Of a stretch of DNA of 64,000 nucleotides, positions 50,542 through 58,637 are shown in pieces. Made by a program: the position numbers and the translations under genes. Source of the DNA: Cupriavidus pauculus. GTDB taxonomy: Bacteria; Pseudomonadota; Gammaproteobacteria; Burkholderiales; Burkholderiaceae. How positions within the stretch are numbered: position 1 is the stretch's first letter; each line of letters starts with the position of its first letter. The notes under the pieces were generated by a model that was given only the letters and a program-made list of their open reading frames with translations, was not told where the DNA came from and searched no databases. The DNA is taken from contig NZ_VZOW01000017.1 of the NCBI RefSeq assembly GCF_008801835.1, positions 62,001 through 126,000 of the forward strand, read 5' to 3'.

Positions 50542-50733
50542 GAAATTCCGTCTGTCAGTTGCGCGGATTATGGCATAGCGTGTCACCCGGCTTGCGGCGG
50601 CCTCTCCCCTATCGAGTGACGCCGCATGATCGCCTTTTCTGCACTGCGGCGAAATCGGGGATAATCCTTGCCGCGCAGGCGCGCCACAGACCCGCCACGT
50701 CGCAGCCGCTCCCCTCGAAAACCGTTTTACGTC

Positions 50734-51639
50734 GTGATCCACACCCAATCGATCGCTGCCGGCGACAGCCTGGCAGACCGCCTTGAAGCCCTGCTGCCGC
50801 AAACCCAATGCACCAAATGCGGGTTCGATGGCTGCCGCCCCTACGCCGAAGCCATGGCCGCGGGCGAGGCCGCAAGCAACCGCTGCCCGCCGGGCGGCGC
50901 CGAGGGTGTGGTGCGACTATCCGCCTTGCTGGGCGTGGCACCCCAACCGCTGGACCCCGAGCGCGGCATCGAACAGCCGCGCACCGTGGCCCGGATCGAC
51001 GAGTCGCTGTGTATCGGCTGCACGCTCTGCATCCAGGCGTGTCCCGTCGATGCCATCGTCGGCGCGGCCAAGCAGATGCATACCGTGCTGCCGGACTGGT
51101 GCACCGGCTGCGACCTTTGCGTGGCGCCCTGCCCGGTCGATTGCATCGCCATGATCCCGGTCACCGGCGCGAAGACTGGTTGGGCGGCATGGTCGCAGGA
51201 GCAGGCCGACATCGCGCACGTCCGTCATCTGGCGCGCCGCGAGCGGCTGGTGCGCGAACGCGCGGAAAACGACGCGCGCCTCGCCGCCAAAGCCGCCGCA
51301 AAGCTTGAAGCGCTGCAGGCCGAATCCGCCGCGAGCGAAGCCGAACAGGCCGCGCAAGCGCGCAAGAAAGCGATCATCCAGGCGGCGATCGAACGCGCGC
51401 GCCAGAAGGCCGCAGCGGCAAAACCGCGCAACACCGAAAACGTGTCGCCCGCCGTGCAGGCGCAGATCGATGCCGCAGAGGCGCGCCGTGCCCGGCTCGC
51501 CATCGGCACAGCCCCGCCCGAAGCCGATCACGCCGATCATGCCGATGGTGCCGATGGCGCCGATCATGCAGGCCGCGCCGACGATCCCGCTGACGCCGGC
51601 AGCCAGAACAAGAACGACGACAGCAATCCTCCGCGATGA
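50734..51639 (+). CDS. rsxB: RsxB/RnfB-like electron-transfer protein, soluble type
   Basis: A 301-residue RsxB-like protein. [19 protein letters not shown] is the 4Fe-4S cluster-binding part of the RnfB family, and two ferredoxin motifs follow, [16 protein letters not shown] and [16 protein letters not shown]. The N-terminal membrane helix of true RnfB is absent. The last ~110 residues are a charged coiled coil ([18 protein letters not shown]) and a tail of Ala-Asp-His/Gly repeats. The start is a GTG at 50734. No other rnf gene is nearby. It overlaps nth by four bases (ATGA); this rsxB-nth pairing is conserved in betaproteobacteria. Confidence 0.88.
   Translation: MIHTQSIAAGDSLADRLEALLPQTQCTKCGFDGCRPYAEAMAAGEAASNRCPPGGAEGVVRLSALLGVAPQPLDPERGIEQPRTVARIDESLCIGCTLCIQACPVDAIVGAAKQMHTVLPDWCTGCDLCVAPCPVDCIAMIPVTGAKTGWAAWSQEQADIAHVRHLARRERLVRERAENDARLAAKAAAKLEALQAESAASEAEQAAQARKKAIIQAAIERARQKAAAAKPRNTENVSPAVQAQIDAAEARRARLAIGTAPPEADHADHADGADGADHAGRADDPADAGSQNKNDDSNPPR
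51523..51567 (+). repeat. Five-copy 9-bp coding repeat in rsxB
   Basis: Five near-identical 9-base units (GCCGATCAC, GCCGATCAT, GCCGATGGT, GCCGATGGC, GCCGATCAT) encode the Ala-Asp-His/Gly tail of RsxB. Being a multiple of three, copy-number change keeps the frame. Confidence 0.85.
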
Positions 51640-52280
51640 ATCCCGCCAAGCGCCTTGCGATCTTTGAAACCCTGCGCGAAGTCAATCCGACGCCGGAAAC
51701 GGAGCTGGAATACAGTTCGCCGTTCGAATTGCTGATTGCGGTGCTGCTGTCCGCGCAAGCCACCGATGTGGGCGTGAACAAGGCCACGCGCAAGTTGTTT
51801 CCCGTGGCACACACACCGCAACAGATTCTGGATCTGGGCGAGGATGGGCTGATCGAATACATCAAGACGATCGGCCTGTACAAGACCAAGGCCAAGCATG
51901 TGATGGCAACGTGCCGGATCCTTGTCGAGCAGCATGGCGGCAAGGTCCCGCCCGTGCGCGAAGCGCTCGAAGCGCTGCCGGGCGTGGGGCGGAAAACGGC
52001 CAACGTGGTGCTCAACGTGGCATTTGGCCATCCGACCATCGCGGTCGACACCCATATCTTTCGCGTGGCCAATCGCACCGGCCTGGCACCGGGCAAGAAT
52101 GTCGACGAAGTGGAGCAGAAACTGTTGAAGGTGGTGCCGAAAGACTTCCTGCACGATGCACACCACTGGCTGATTCTTCACGGCCGATACGTGTGCAAGG
52201 CGCGCAAGCCCGAATGCTGGCATTGCGCGATCGAGCCGCTCTGCGAGTTCAGGGAAAAGACGCCGGCGCCGAAATCGTAG
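51636..52280 (+). CDS. nth: Endonuclease III
   Basis: A 214-residue base-excision-repair DNA glycosylase/AP lyase for oxidised pyrimidines. The helix-hairpin-helix and catalytic Lys are in [18 protein letters not shown], the catalytic Asp in [15 protein letters not shown], and the [4Fe-4S] loop in [16 protein letters not shown] with the preceding Cys. Length is normal. The ATG overlaps the rsxB stop in ATGA, so it is translationally coupled. Confidence 0.97.
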   Translation: MNPAKRLAIFETLREVNPTPETELEYSSPFELLIAVLLSAQATDVGVNKATRKLFPVAHTPQQILDLGEDGLIEYIKTIGLYKTKAKHVMATCRILVEQHGGKVPPVREALEALPGVGRKTANVVLNVAFGHPTIAVDTHIFRVANRTGLAPGKNVDEVEQKLLKVVPKDFLHDAHHWLILHGRYVCKARKPECWHCAIEPLCEFREKTPAPKS

Positions 52281-52292
52281 GCGTCGCCGCCA

Positions 52293-52919
52293 TCAAGGCG
52301 CGCGGTGTGTCAGCACCAGCGCCAGCCGCAACGCGGTGGCCGCCACCGACTCGACGTCGGGTGCATAGCCTTCGCGGATCCAATGCAGCGCCACGTGAAT
52401 GATGCCGCCCGCGATCCCCGCGAGCAGCATTGGATCGGCAGCCGGGCAGCCGGGCAGCAAGGTGCGCGCCAGCAGTCCGCCAAACTCGCGCAGCGACACG
52501 CCCAGCGCCTCGTCCACCGGCTTGCTGACGCCGCGAATCTCCACCAGGAACACCCGCGCCGAGCGCGGCTCGCATTGCAGCGTGCCGAAATAGGTGCGCA
52601 GCATCGCCAGCGCGCGATGCTGGCCGTCGCCGCCCGCCGCCTCGCCGGCATGCTCGAGTTTATGCAGCAGCCGGTGCGTGACTGTTTGAAACGACGCCAG
52701 TAGCAACGCTTCACTGTTGGCAAACGATTCGTAAAAATATCGCTCGGTCAGTCCCGCCGCTTCGCAGACGGCCTTGACCGTGGCGTTCTGATAGCCGCGT
52801 TCGCCGTACACTTGCACGGCCGCGGCGATAAGCTGATCGCGTCGCTGGGCGCGGCGCTCGTCGGCGTCAGCGCCGCGATAGCGGCGCGCGGGGGAGAGCT
52901 CGGTGGTCATGCGCGCCAT
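52293..52919 (-). CDS. TetR family regulator of the monooxygenase operon
   Basis: A 208-residue TetR-family repressor. The helix-turn-helix is RRDQLIAAAVQVYGERGYQN followed by AVCEAAGLTERYFYESFANS; the C-terminal domain is Ala/Leu-rich. AGGGA lies eight bases before the ATG at 52919. It is divergent from a flavin monooxygenase gene with four inverted half sites in the 38-base gap and first bases of that gene, so local control is very likely. The ligand is unknown. Confidence 0.92.
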   Translation of the reverse strand: MARMTTELSPARRYRGADADERRAQRRDQLIAAAVQVYGERGYQNATVKAVCEAAGLTERYFYESFANSEALLLASFQTVTHRLLHKLEHAGEAAGGDGQHRALAMLRTYFGTLQCEPRSARVFLVEIRGVSKPVDEALGVSLREFGGLLARTLLPGCPAADPMLLAGIAGGIIHVALHWIREGYAPDVESVAATALRLALVLTHRAP

Positions 52920-52921
52920 TA

Positions 52922-52969
52922 TGACATTCCCTATTGTCAGATCGCTTCTGACAACCTATGTTGTCAGAA
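52922..52969. promoter_or_regulatory. Multi-half-site operator between tetR and monooxygenase genes
   Basis: Half sites of the same sequence alternate in direction: TGACA (52922), TTGTCAGA (52934), TTCTGACAA (52946) and TTGTCAGAA (52961). The last two form a perfect inverted repeat with 9-base arms and a 6-base centre, and the middle two another with 8-base arms. The last copy overlaps the start of the monooxygenase coding sequence as called here. Such an array suits cooperative binding of two TetR dimers. Confidence 0.75.
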
Positions 52970-54511
52970 GCCCCAACTCGACCGGCTCCCGTCATGACCG
53001 CCCCGCTTCCCGATGACGCAGTTCTCGACGTACTGATCGTAGGCGCCGGCCTCTCCGGTATCGGTGCCGCCCGGCACCTGCAGCAGCGCTGTCCGGACAA
53101 GCGCTTCGCCATCCTGGAAGCCCGCGATGCCGTAGGCGGCACCTGGGATCTGTTCCGCTATCCCGGCATCCGCTCGGATTCGGACATGTACACGCTCGGC
53201 TACCGCTTCAAGCCCTGGCGCGGCGCCAAGGCCATTGCCGACGGGCCGTCGATCCTGGCCTACATCCGCGAAACCGCCGACGAGGCAGGCATCACCCCGC
53301 ACATCCGTTTCGGCCACAAAGTCGTCAGCGCGGCGTGGAGCAGCCACGACGCGTGCTGGACCGTGGAAGCCGAGCGTTCAGCGGACGGTTTGCGCCAGCG
53401 ACTGCGCGCGCGGCTGCTCTATGTTTGCGCGGGCTATTACAGCTATGCGGAAGGGCATCGTCCGAAATTTCCGGACGAAGAAAATTTCCGAGGCCAGATC
53501 GTCCATCCGCAGTTCTGGGACCCATCGATCGACTATGCGGGCAAGCGTGTGGTGGTGATCGGCAGCGGCGCTACGGCCGTCACGCTGGTGCCCGCGATGG
53601 CCGACACGGCGCAGCACGTGACGATGCTGCAGCGCTCGCCCACCTACATCGTGACGCGCCCGGGCGAAGACGCGATCGCGCAGCGCCTGCGCCGCGTGCT
53701 GCCGGAGCGGCTGGCCTATCGCGCCACGCGCTGGAAGAACGTGCTGCTGGGGATGTTCTTCTTCCAGCTGGCGCGACGCCGGCCGCAGAAGGTGAAGCAA
53801 CGTCTGGTCGGCATGGCCGCGGCGCAGCTTGAACCGGGCTTCGATGTCGATACGCATCTGACGCCGCGCTATAACCCCTGGGATCAGCGCGTCTGCCTGG
53901 TGCCAGACGGCGATCTGTTCCGCGAAATCCGCAACGGCCGCGCATCGATCGTGACCGATCAGATCGATCGCTTCACCGCCGACGGCATTGCGCTTAAATC
54001 GGGCAAGACCTTGCCCGCCGACGTCGTGGTGGCTGCCACCGGTCTGAAACTGAATATGCTCGGCGACATCGCGCTGACCGTCGACGGCAAACCGCGCCGG
54101 CCATCGGAGTGCCTGGCCTACAAAGGCATGATGCTGAGCAATGTACCCAACCTGGTGCTGGCGTTCGGCTACACCAATGCATCGTGGACGCTGAAGGCCG
54201 ATCTCACTGCCGAATACGTGTGCCGGCTGCTGCGGTTCATGGATCGCCGCGCATACCGGTTTGCCATGCCACTGGTCGATCCGGACGTCCAGGCAGCGCC
54301 GTTCCTCGACTTCAGCTCCGGCTACGTCCAGCGCGCGGCCCATGTGCTGCCGCGGCAGGGGCATCGCAAACCGTGGCGCGTCTATCAGAATTACCTCATG
54401 GACATGCTGACGATCCGCCATGGCCGCATCGACGACGGCGTGCTGCACTTCGACACCGCGCAGGCCGCCACCGCACCCACCAGCAACCCGATCGCCCGGA
54501 CCCAACCATGA
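52958..54511 (+). CDS. Baeyer-Villiger-type flavin monooxygenase
   Basis: A 517-residue FAD/NADPH monooxygenase. The FAD motif is VLIVGAGLSGIGAARHLQQ, the NADPH motif is RVVVIGSGATAVTLVPAMAD, and the Baeyer-Villiger fingerprint FxGxxxHxxxW appears as FRGQIVHPQFW. It resembles EthA-type enzymes that turn ketones into esters. Two starts are possible: ATG at 52958, whose region lies inside the operator, or Met13 at 52994; neither has a good ribosome site. It overlaps the next hydrolase by four bases, and an ester product would suit that hydrolase. Confidence 0.92.
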   Translation: MLSEAPTRPAPVMTAPLPDDAVLDVLIVGAGLSGIGAARHLQQRCPDKRFAILEARDAVGGTWDLFRYPGIRSDSDMYTLGYRFKPWRGAKAIADGPSILAYIRETADEAGITPHIRFGHKVVSAAWSSHDACWTVEAERSADGLRQRLRARLLYVCAGYYSYAEGHRPKFPDEENFRGQIVHPQFWDPSIDYAGKRVVVIGSGATAVTLVPAMADTAQHVTMLQRSPTYIVTRPGEDAIAQRLRRVLPERLAYRATRWKNVLLGMFFFQLARRRPQKVKQRLVGMAAAQLEPGFDVDTHLTPRYNPWDQRVCLVPDGDLFREIRNGRASIVTDQIDRFTADGIALKSGKTLPADVVVAATGLKLNMLGDIALTVDGKPRRPSECLAYKGMMLSNVPNLVLAFGYTNASWTLKADLTAEYVCRLLRFMDRRAYRFAMPLVDPDVQAAPFLDFSSGYVQRAAHVLPRQGHRKPWRVYQNYLMDMLTIRHGRIDDGVLHFDTAQAATAPTSNPIARTQP

Positions 54512-55476
54512 ACGTCCTGCTCGTGCTTGTACTCGCCGTTGCCGCGGCAGGCGCCGCGCTACTGGCGCTGCTTTTCGTGTTCACCTGGCGCACCACGCGC
54601 AAGATCGAGGCCGCGCTGCCGCCCACCGGTCGCTTTGTCGATGTGCCCGGCGCGCGACTGCATGTGGTCGAACGCGGCAACGGCCCTGCCGTGCTGCTGG
54701 TACACGGCCTGTCCGGCCAGTTGGCCAATTTCGATTACGGCATGATCGAGCCGCTATCGCGCGACTTCCGTGTGATCGCCGTCGATCGCCCCGGCGCGGG
54801 ATATTCGACGCGGCAACCGGGCGCGGCTGCCGACCTGCGCGCGCAGGCCGACACGCTGGCGGCGCTCATCGACCAGCTCGGCCTGCACAAACCGCTGGTG
54901 GTTGGCCACTCGCTGGGCGGCGCGATTTCGCTGGCGCTGGCCACCTATCATCCGGACCGCGTGGGCGGGCTGGCGTTGATCGCCCCGCTCACCCATCCGC
55001 CCGAAGCGGTGTCACCAGTGTTCCGGGCGATGGCCGTGCAAAGCGCTTTCGTGCGCAAGCTGATCGCGTGGACGCTGGTGATTCCGATGTCGATCCGGCG
55101 CCGCGAACAGGTCATGAATATCGTCTTCGGCCCCGATGCCGTGCCCGCCGATTTCCCGACGCGCGGCGGCGGCCTGCTGGCACTGCGGCCGAGCCATTTC
55201 ATCGGCGCATCGGAAGATCTGCTCGGTGTGGCGCACAGCCTGCCGCCGCTGCTGCCGCGATACAGCGATCTGCGCGTACCGGTCAGCATTCTGTTCGGAC
55301 GCGAAGACCGCATCCTCGACTACCGGATGAATGGCGAGGCCTTCGTGGCCAAGCTGCCGGCCGCGCGCCTGACGCTGGTGAACGGCGGGCATATGCTGCC
55401 GGTGACGGCGGTGCAGACGAGCGTCGATTTCGTTCGCGACGCGGCGCTGCAGTTGCATGAAGCCGTCGCCGCATAG
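54508..55476 (+). CDS. Membrane-anchored alpha/beta hydrolase
   Basis: A 322-residue protein with an N-terminal hydrophobic segment (VLLVLVLAVAAAGAALLALL, residues 3-23) that anchors it in the membrane, then an alpha/beta-hydrolase domain. Oxyanion loop: VLLVHGLSGQLANF; nucleophile: VVGHSLGGAISLAL; Asp in LFGREDRILDYRM; His in VNGGHMLPVTAV. Its ATG overlaps the monooxygenase stop in ATGA, so the two are made together; hydrolysis of a Baeyer-Villiger ester is the natural guess. Confidence 0.9.
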   Translation: MNVLLVLVLAVAAAGAALLALLFVFTWRTTRKIEAALPPTGRFVDVPGARLHVVERGNGPAVLLVHGLSGQLANFDYGMIEPLSRDFRVIAVDRPGAGYSTRQPGAAADLRAQADTLAALIDQLGLHKPLVVGHSLGGAISLALATYHPDRVGGLALIAPLTHPPEAVSPVFRAMAVQSAFVRKLIAWTLVIPMSIRRREQVMNIVFGPDAVPADFPTRGGGLLALRPSHFIGASEDLLGVAHSLPPLLPRYSDLRVPVSILFGREDRILDYRMNGEAFVAKLPAARLTLVNGGHMLPVTAVQTSVDFVRDAALQLHEAVAA

Positions 55477-55515
55477 TTCAGATCTCCACGAAACACTGGA
55501 TACGAGGAGCCCCGG

Positions 55516-56241
55516 ATGGCCACGTCGACCGAATCGAATCCCTACAAGCAGGACTTGTTCACCGCGTTGCAAGCCGTGCGCAAGCTGATGGCCGATGGCA
55601 ACGATACGGCCCAGGTGTTCCGCATCATGCGCGCGCTGAACGGCCCGTCGATGCCAAGGAATTTCAGTCGGCTGCTGGGCACGGTCGAGGGCCGGCGCAT
55701 GGTCTATCAACGTGTCGAGCTGGCCGAGCGCCTGAGCGATCCCGCCTATATCGCGCAGTTCGCACCGGGCACGGTCGGCGCCGCGTACCGCGCGTTCCTG
55801 GAGCGCACCGGCTACAGCGCCGATGGACTGGCCAAGGTCTCGAATCTCGACCAGGAACCCGTGGTCGAGGACGCGTACATGTGGTTCGGGCGGCGCACGC
55901 GCGACATCCACGATATCTGGCACGTGCTCACCGGTTATCGCGCCGATGAAAGTCTCGGGGAGGCGGCGCTGGTCGCGTTCAGCTACGCGCAGACGGGCGG
56001 CAAGGGCTGGGCCTTTATCGCCATCGCGGCATCGCTGAAAAGCCTGCGCGTTTCCGGCGGCACCGCATTCGCGCGCGCCGTGATAGAGGGTTATCGGCTG
56101 GGCCGCCGCGCCAGCTGGCTGCTCGGCGAGGATTACGAAAAGCTGCTGCACGAGCCGCTCGAGGCCGCGCGCGCACGCCTGGGCATCGCGCAGCCGGTGC
56201 GCTACCTGTCGTGCAATCCAGTCGCCGAATGGACGGCCTGA
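55516..56241 (+). CDS. Coq4 family protein
   Basis: A 241-residue protein of the Coq4 family, involved in ubiquinone synthesis in eukaryotes and present in some bacteria. The family's Zn site motif HDxxH is visible in RRTRDIHDIWHVLTGYRAD, and FSYAQTGGKGWAFIAIAASL and EGYRLGRRASWLLGEDYE follow the family. It starts 39 bases after the hydrolase stop with GAGGAG (in ACGAGGAGCC) before ATG. A rho-independent terminator follows, so it closes the monooxygenase operon. Its bacterial role is unproven; here it may act on a lipid or quinone. Confidence 0.85.
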   Translation: MATSTESNPYKQDLFTALQAVRKLMADGNDTAQVFRIMRALNGPSMPRNFSRLLGTVEGRRMVYQRVELAERLSDPAYIAQFAPGTVGAAYRAFLERTGYSADGLAKVSNLDQEPVVEDAYMWFGRRTRDIHDIWHVLTGYRADESLGEAALVAFSYAQTGGKGWAFIAIAASLKSLRVSGGTAFARAVIEGYRLGRRASWLLGEDYEKLLHEPLEAARARLGIAQPVRYLSCNPVAEWTA

Positions 56242-56264
56242 GCGCGTCAAGCGCTTCGACAAAT

Positions 56265-56294
56265 AAAAAAAAGCGACCCAAGGGTCGCTTTTTT
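56265..56294. terminator. Rho-independent terminator between convergent genes
   Basis: GCGACCC (56273-56279) and GGGTCGC (56282-56288) form a tight stem-loop flanked by an A-run and a T-run, so it works in both directions for the coq4-like gene and the convergent nitroreductase gene. Confidence 0.9.
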
Positions 56295-56311
56295 AACGAA
56301 GCGAATCCGGC

Positions 56312-56899
56312 TCAGACGATCTTGCAGGCTTCGTCGAACGACAGGCGCGGCAGGCGCGGATAGAGCTTGTCCGCTTCGCCATAGCCAAGATTGATCAGGA
56401 AGTTGACCGACCACTTGCCGTCCGGGAAGAACGCCGCATTGATCTTGGCCGCATCGAAACCGCCCATCGGGCCGCAATCGAGACCCAGGGCGCGGGCCGC
56501 CAGAATGAAATACGCACCTTGTAGCGAGCTGTTCATCAGCGCGTCGCGGGCAATCTTTTCCTCGTTGCCGGCATACCAGGCGCGCGCGTCGGCGTGCGGA
56601 AACAGCTTCGGCAGTTGGTCGTGGAAAGCGTTGTCGAAAGCGACGATGGCCGTCACTGGGGCACTGCGCGTCTTATCGACATTTCCAGCCGATACGCACT
56701 CGACCAGCCGCGCCTTTTGCTCGGCGGACTTCACGAACACGATGCGAGCCGGCGAACTGTTGGCCGCGGTCGGGCCGAACTTCATGGCTTCGTAGATCTG
56801 CTTCAGCAGCGCATCGTCCACATGCTTGTCCTGCCACACGTTATGAGTGCGTGCCTCGGTGAACAATTGTGCAAGCACGGCCTGATCGACGGGTTTCAT
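56312..56899 (-). CDS. Nitroreductase family protein (RutE/malonic semialdehyde reductase-like)
   Basis: A 195-residue FMN-dependent nitroreductase-fold protein. [20 protein letters not shown] and [19 protein letters not shown] carry the FMN-binding part, and [20 protein letters not shown] is typical. Length and sequence resemble RutE (196 residues), which reduces malonic semialdehyde or related enals in pyrimidine breakdown. No other rut gene is near, so the physiological substrate is uncertain. Start at 56899 fits the family; the longer upstream frame does not. Confidence 0.88.
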   Translation of the reverse strand: MKPVDQAVLAQLFTEARTHNVWQDKHVDDALLKQIYEAMKFGPTAANSSPARIVFVKSAEQKARLVECVSAGNVDKTRSAPVTAIVAFDNAFHDQLPKLFPHADARAWYAGNEEKIARDALMNSSLQGAYFILAARALGLDCGPMGGFDAAKINAAFFPDGKWSVNFLINLGYGEADKLYPRLPRLSFDEACKIV

Positions 56900-56986
56900 T
56901 GCGCGTTTTCCGGTTTTCATGAAGGAAGAAAGCGCGATTGTACCCAAGCCGACGCGGCTGACCCACAACCGCTTTGATGAATCCGT

Positions 56987-57931
56987 TCAATTCCGTTCGT
57001 CGGCGCTGCGCACCGGCGCGCCGCTGGCGCGGCGCGTGAGCCACAGCACCCCCAGCAAGATGAGCCCGCCGCCCACCACCTGCGCCATGCCGATCTGTTC
57101 GCCCAACAACGCGGCAGCCAGCAGCACGGTCACCACCGGCTCCAGCGTCGACAGCATCGACGCCTTCGCCGCGCCCAGTCGCTGCAGGCCGGCAAAGAAC
57201 GTCAGGATGGCCAGCACCGTCGAAACCAGGGCAATCGCCAGCAAGGCCAGCCAGCCGCCCGCAGTGGAGGGAAACTGCGGCGGCACGCCCGCGCTGCTGC
57301 GCAGGATGCCGATCGCGACATAAACAACGGCGGCGGCCGTGCAGATCACCGTGGTCGTGGCGATGGCGTTGACACCCGCGGTCACCCGCGCGCCAACGAC
57401 GATGTAGACCGAGTAGATCACCGCGGCGGCCAGGCCCAGCGCGATGCCGAGCGGCGATCCCTGCCCGCCGCCCACGGTCAGTCCCGCGCCGACCGAGCAC
57501 AGCACCAGCGCGATCACCGCCGCGGTCGTCAGCTTTTCTTTGAGGAAAATCGCCGCCAGGATCGTCACGAACAACGGGTACAGGTACAGCAGCAGCGCGA
57601 CCAGGCTGGCTTGCGCATGGTTCAGGGCCGAAAAGAAACAGTACGACTGACTCACATAACCAATGCCACCCATGGCCGCCAGCGCCAGCACGCGCCGCAA
57701 CGGCGGCAGGCTGATGCCGCGCACGCGCAGCACCACGCCCATCGCGATTGCGGCGAGGACAAAGCGCACCGCCAGCAGCCCGTAGACGTCCGCGCCGGCC
57801 GCGTAGGCGAATCGCGCAAAAATCGCCATGGCGCCAAATGCGCTGGCGGACAGCGCGATCAGCAGCACGCCGGCAAGCTTGTCGCGGGCGTGCCCGGGAA
57901 TGTCAGAGACGGAAGCGGTCATCGCAGCCAT
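56987..57931 (-). CDS. EamA/DMT-family permease
   Basis: A 314-residue inner-membrane protein of the drug/metabolite transporter superfamily. It has about ten hydrophobic segments, in two EamA repeats (LAGVLLIALSASAFGAMAIF in the first; GIALGLAAAVIYSVYIVVGA opens the second). PVVTVLLAAALLGEQIGMAQ is the family's near-C-terminal signature. Such proteins export amino acids, nucleotides or other small metabolites, but the substrate is not predictable. It precedes the nitroreductase gene by 87 bases on the same strand. Confidence 0.9.
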   Translation of the reverse strand: MAAMTASVSDIPGHARDKLAGVLLIALSASAFGAMAIFARFAYAAGADVYGLLAVRFVLAAIAMGVVLRVRGISLPPLRRVLALAAMGGIGYVSQSYCFFSALNHAQASLVALLLYLYPLFVTILAAIFLKEKLTTAAVIALVLCSVGAGLTVGGGQGSPLGIALGLAAAVIYSVYIVVGARVTAGVNAIATTTVICTAAAVVYVAIGILRSSAGVPPQFPSTAGGWLALLAIALVSTVLAILTFFAGLQRLGAAKASMLSTLEPVVTVLLAAALLGEQIGMAQVVGGGLILLGVLWLTRRASGAPVRSADERN

Positions 57932-58016
57932 GAGGATCGGAAACCGCTCATTCTACTAACGCCCGCAACCGCCGCGGCAGCCGATTGCGCGGCCGACGCC
58001 GTTCGGACCGCTGCAC

Positions 58017-58022
58017 TACAAT
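58017..58022 (+). promoter_or_regulatory. -10 hexamer very close to the DUF1841 start codon
   Basis: TACAAT ends ten bases before the ATG at 58033 and no ribosome site separates them, so transcription could begin within a few bases of the start codon, giving a leaderless message. Only the -10 is clear. Confidence 0.35.
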
Positions 58023-58032
58023 AGCGGCCACT

Positions 58033-58464
58033 ATGTTCAATCCCTCAAGAGAAGAAGTCCGCCGTTTCTTCTGCGATGCATGGCAGAAGCGCACCGGCGG
58101 CAACGTTCTGACGCCGCTCGAGGCCATTGCGGTCGACTGGATCGATCAGCATCCCGAATATCACGCGCTGCTGACCGACACCGAAGGCGCGCTCACGCGC
58201 GACTACACGCCCGAAGGCGGCCAGACAAATCCGTTCCTGCATCTCTCCATGCACCTGTCGATTTCAGAACAGGTGTCGATCGATCAGCCGCCCGGCATTC
58301 GCGCCGCCTATGAGGCGCTGAGCCGCCGGCTCGATTCGCCGCACGAAGCGCAACACCAGATCATGGAGGCGCTCGGCCAGATGCTGTGGAATGCCCAGCG
58401 CAACGGCCTGCCGCCCGATGGCCAGGCCTATGTCGACGACATAAAGCGCCGCGCCGCGGGCTGA
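58033..58464 (+). CDS. DUF1841 family protein
   Basis: A 143-residue DUF1841 protein. MFNPSREEVRRFFCDAWQKR opens the family; NPFLHLSMHLSISEQVSIDQ and MEALGQMLWNAQRNGLPPD are its most conserved parts, with conserved His residues in HLSMHL. It is common in betaproteobacteria with no established role. No membrane or signal segment is seen. It is divergent from the EamA permease and followed by the phospholipase gene after 173 bases. Confidence 0.88.
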   Translation: MFNPSREEVRRFFCDAWQKRTGGNVLTPLEAIAVDWIDQHPEYHALLTDTEGALTRDYTPEGGQTNPFLHLSMHLSISEQVSIDQPPGIRAAYEALSRRLDSPHEAQHQIMEALGQMLWNAQRNGLPPDGQAYVDDIKRRAAG

Positions 58465-58637
58465 TCTGGCTGGGCTGAGCGCCCCGCGCATCGGTCTGGG
58501 TCGGCCTCGATTGCGAACATTTCGTCACAAGACGGCTTTGCGGCACGTGGTAGGCTTCTGCAGTTGCAACTTCTGCCACGTCCGCGGCACCTGGTCGAAG
58601 ATCGATCGTGTGCCGGTGCGGCGTGCTATCGCCCCCA

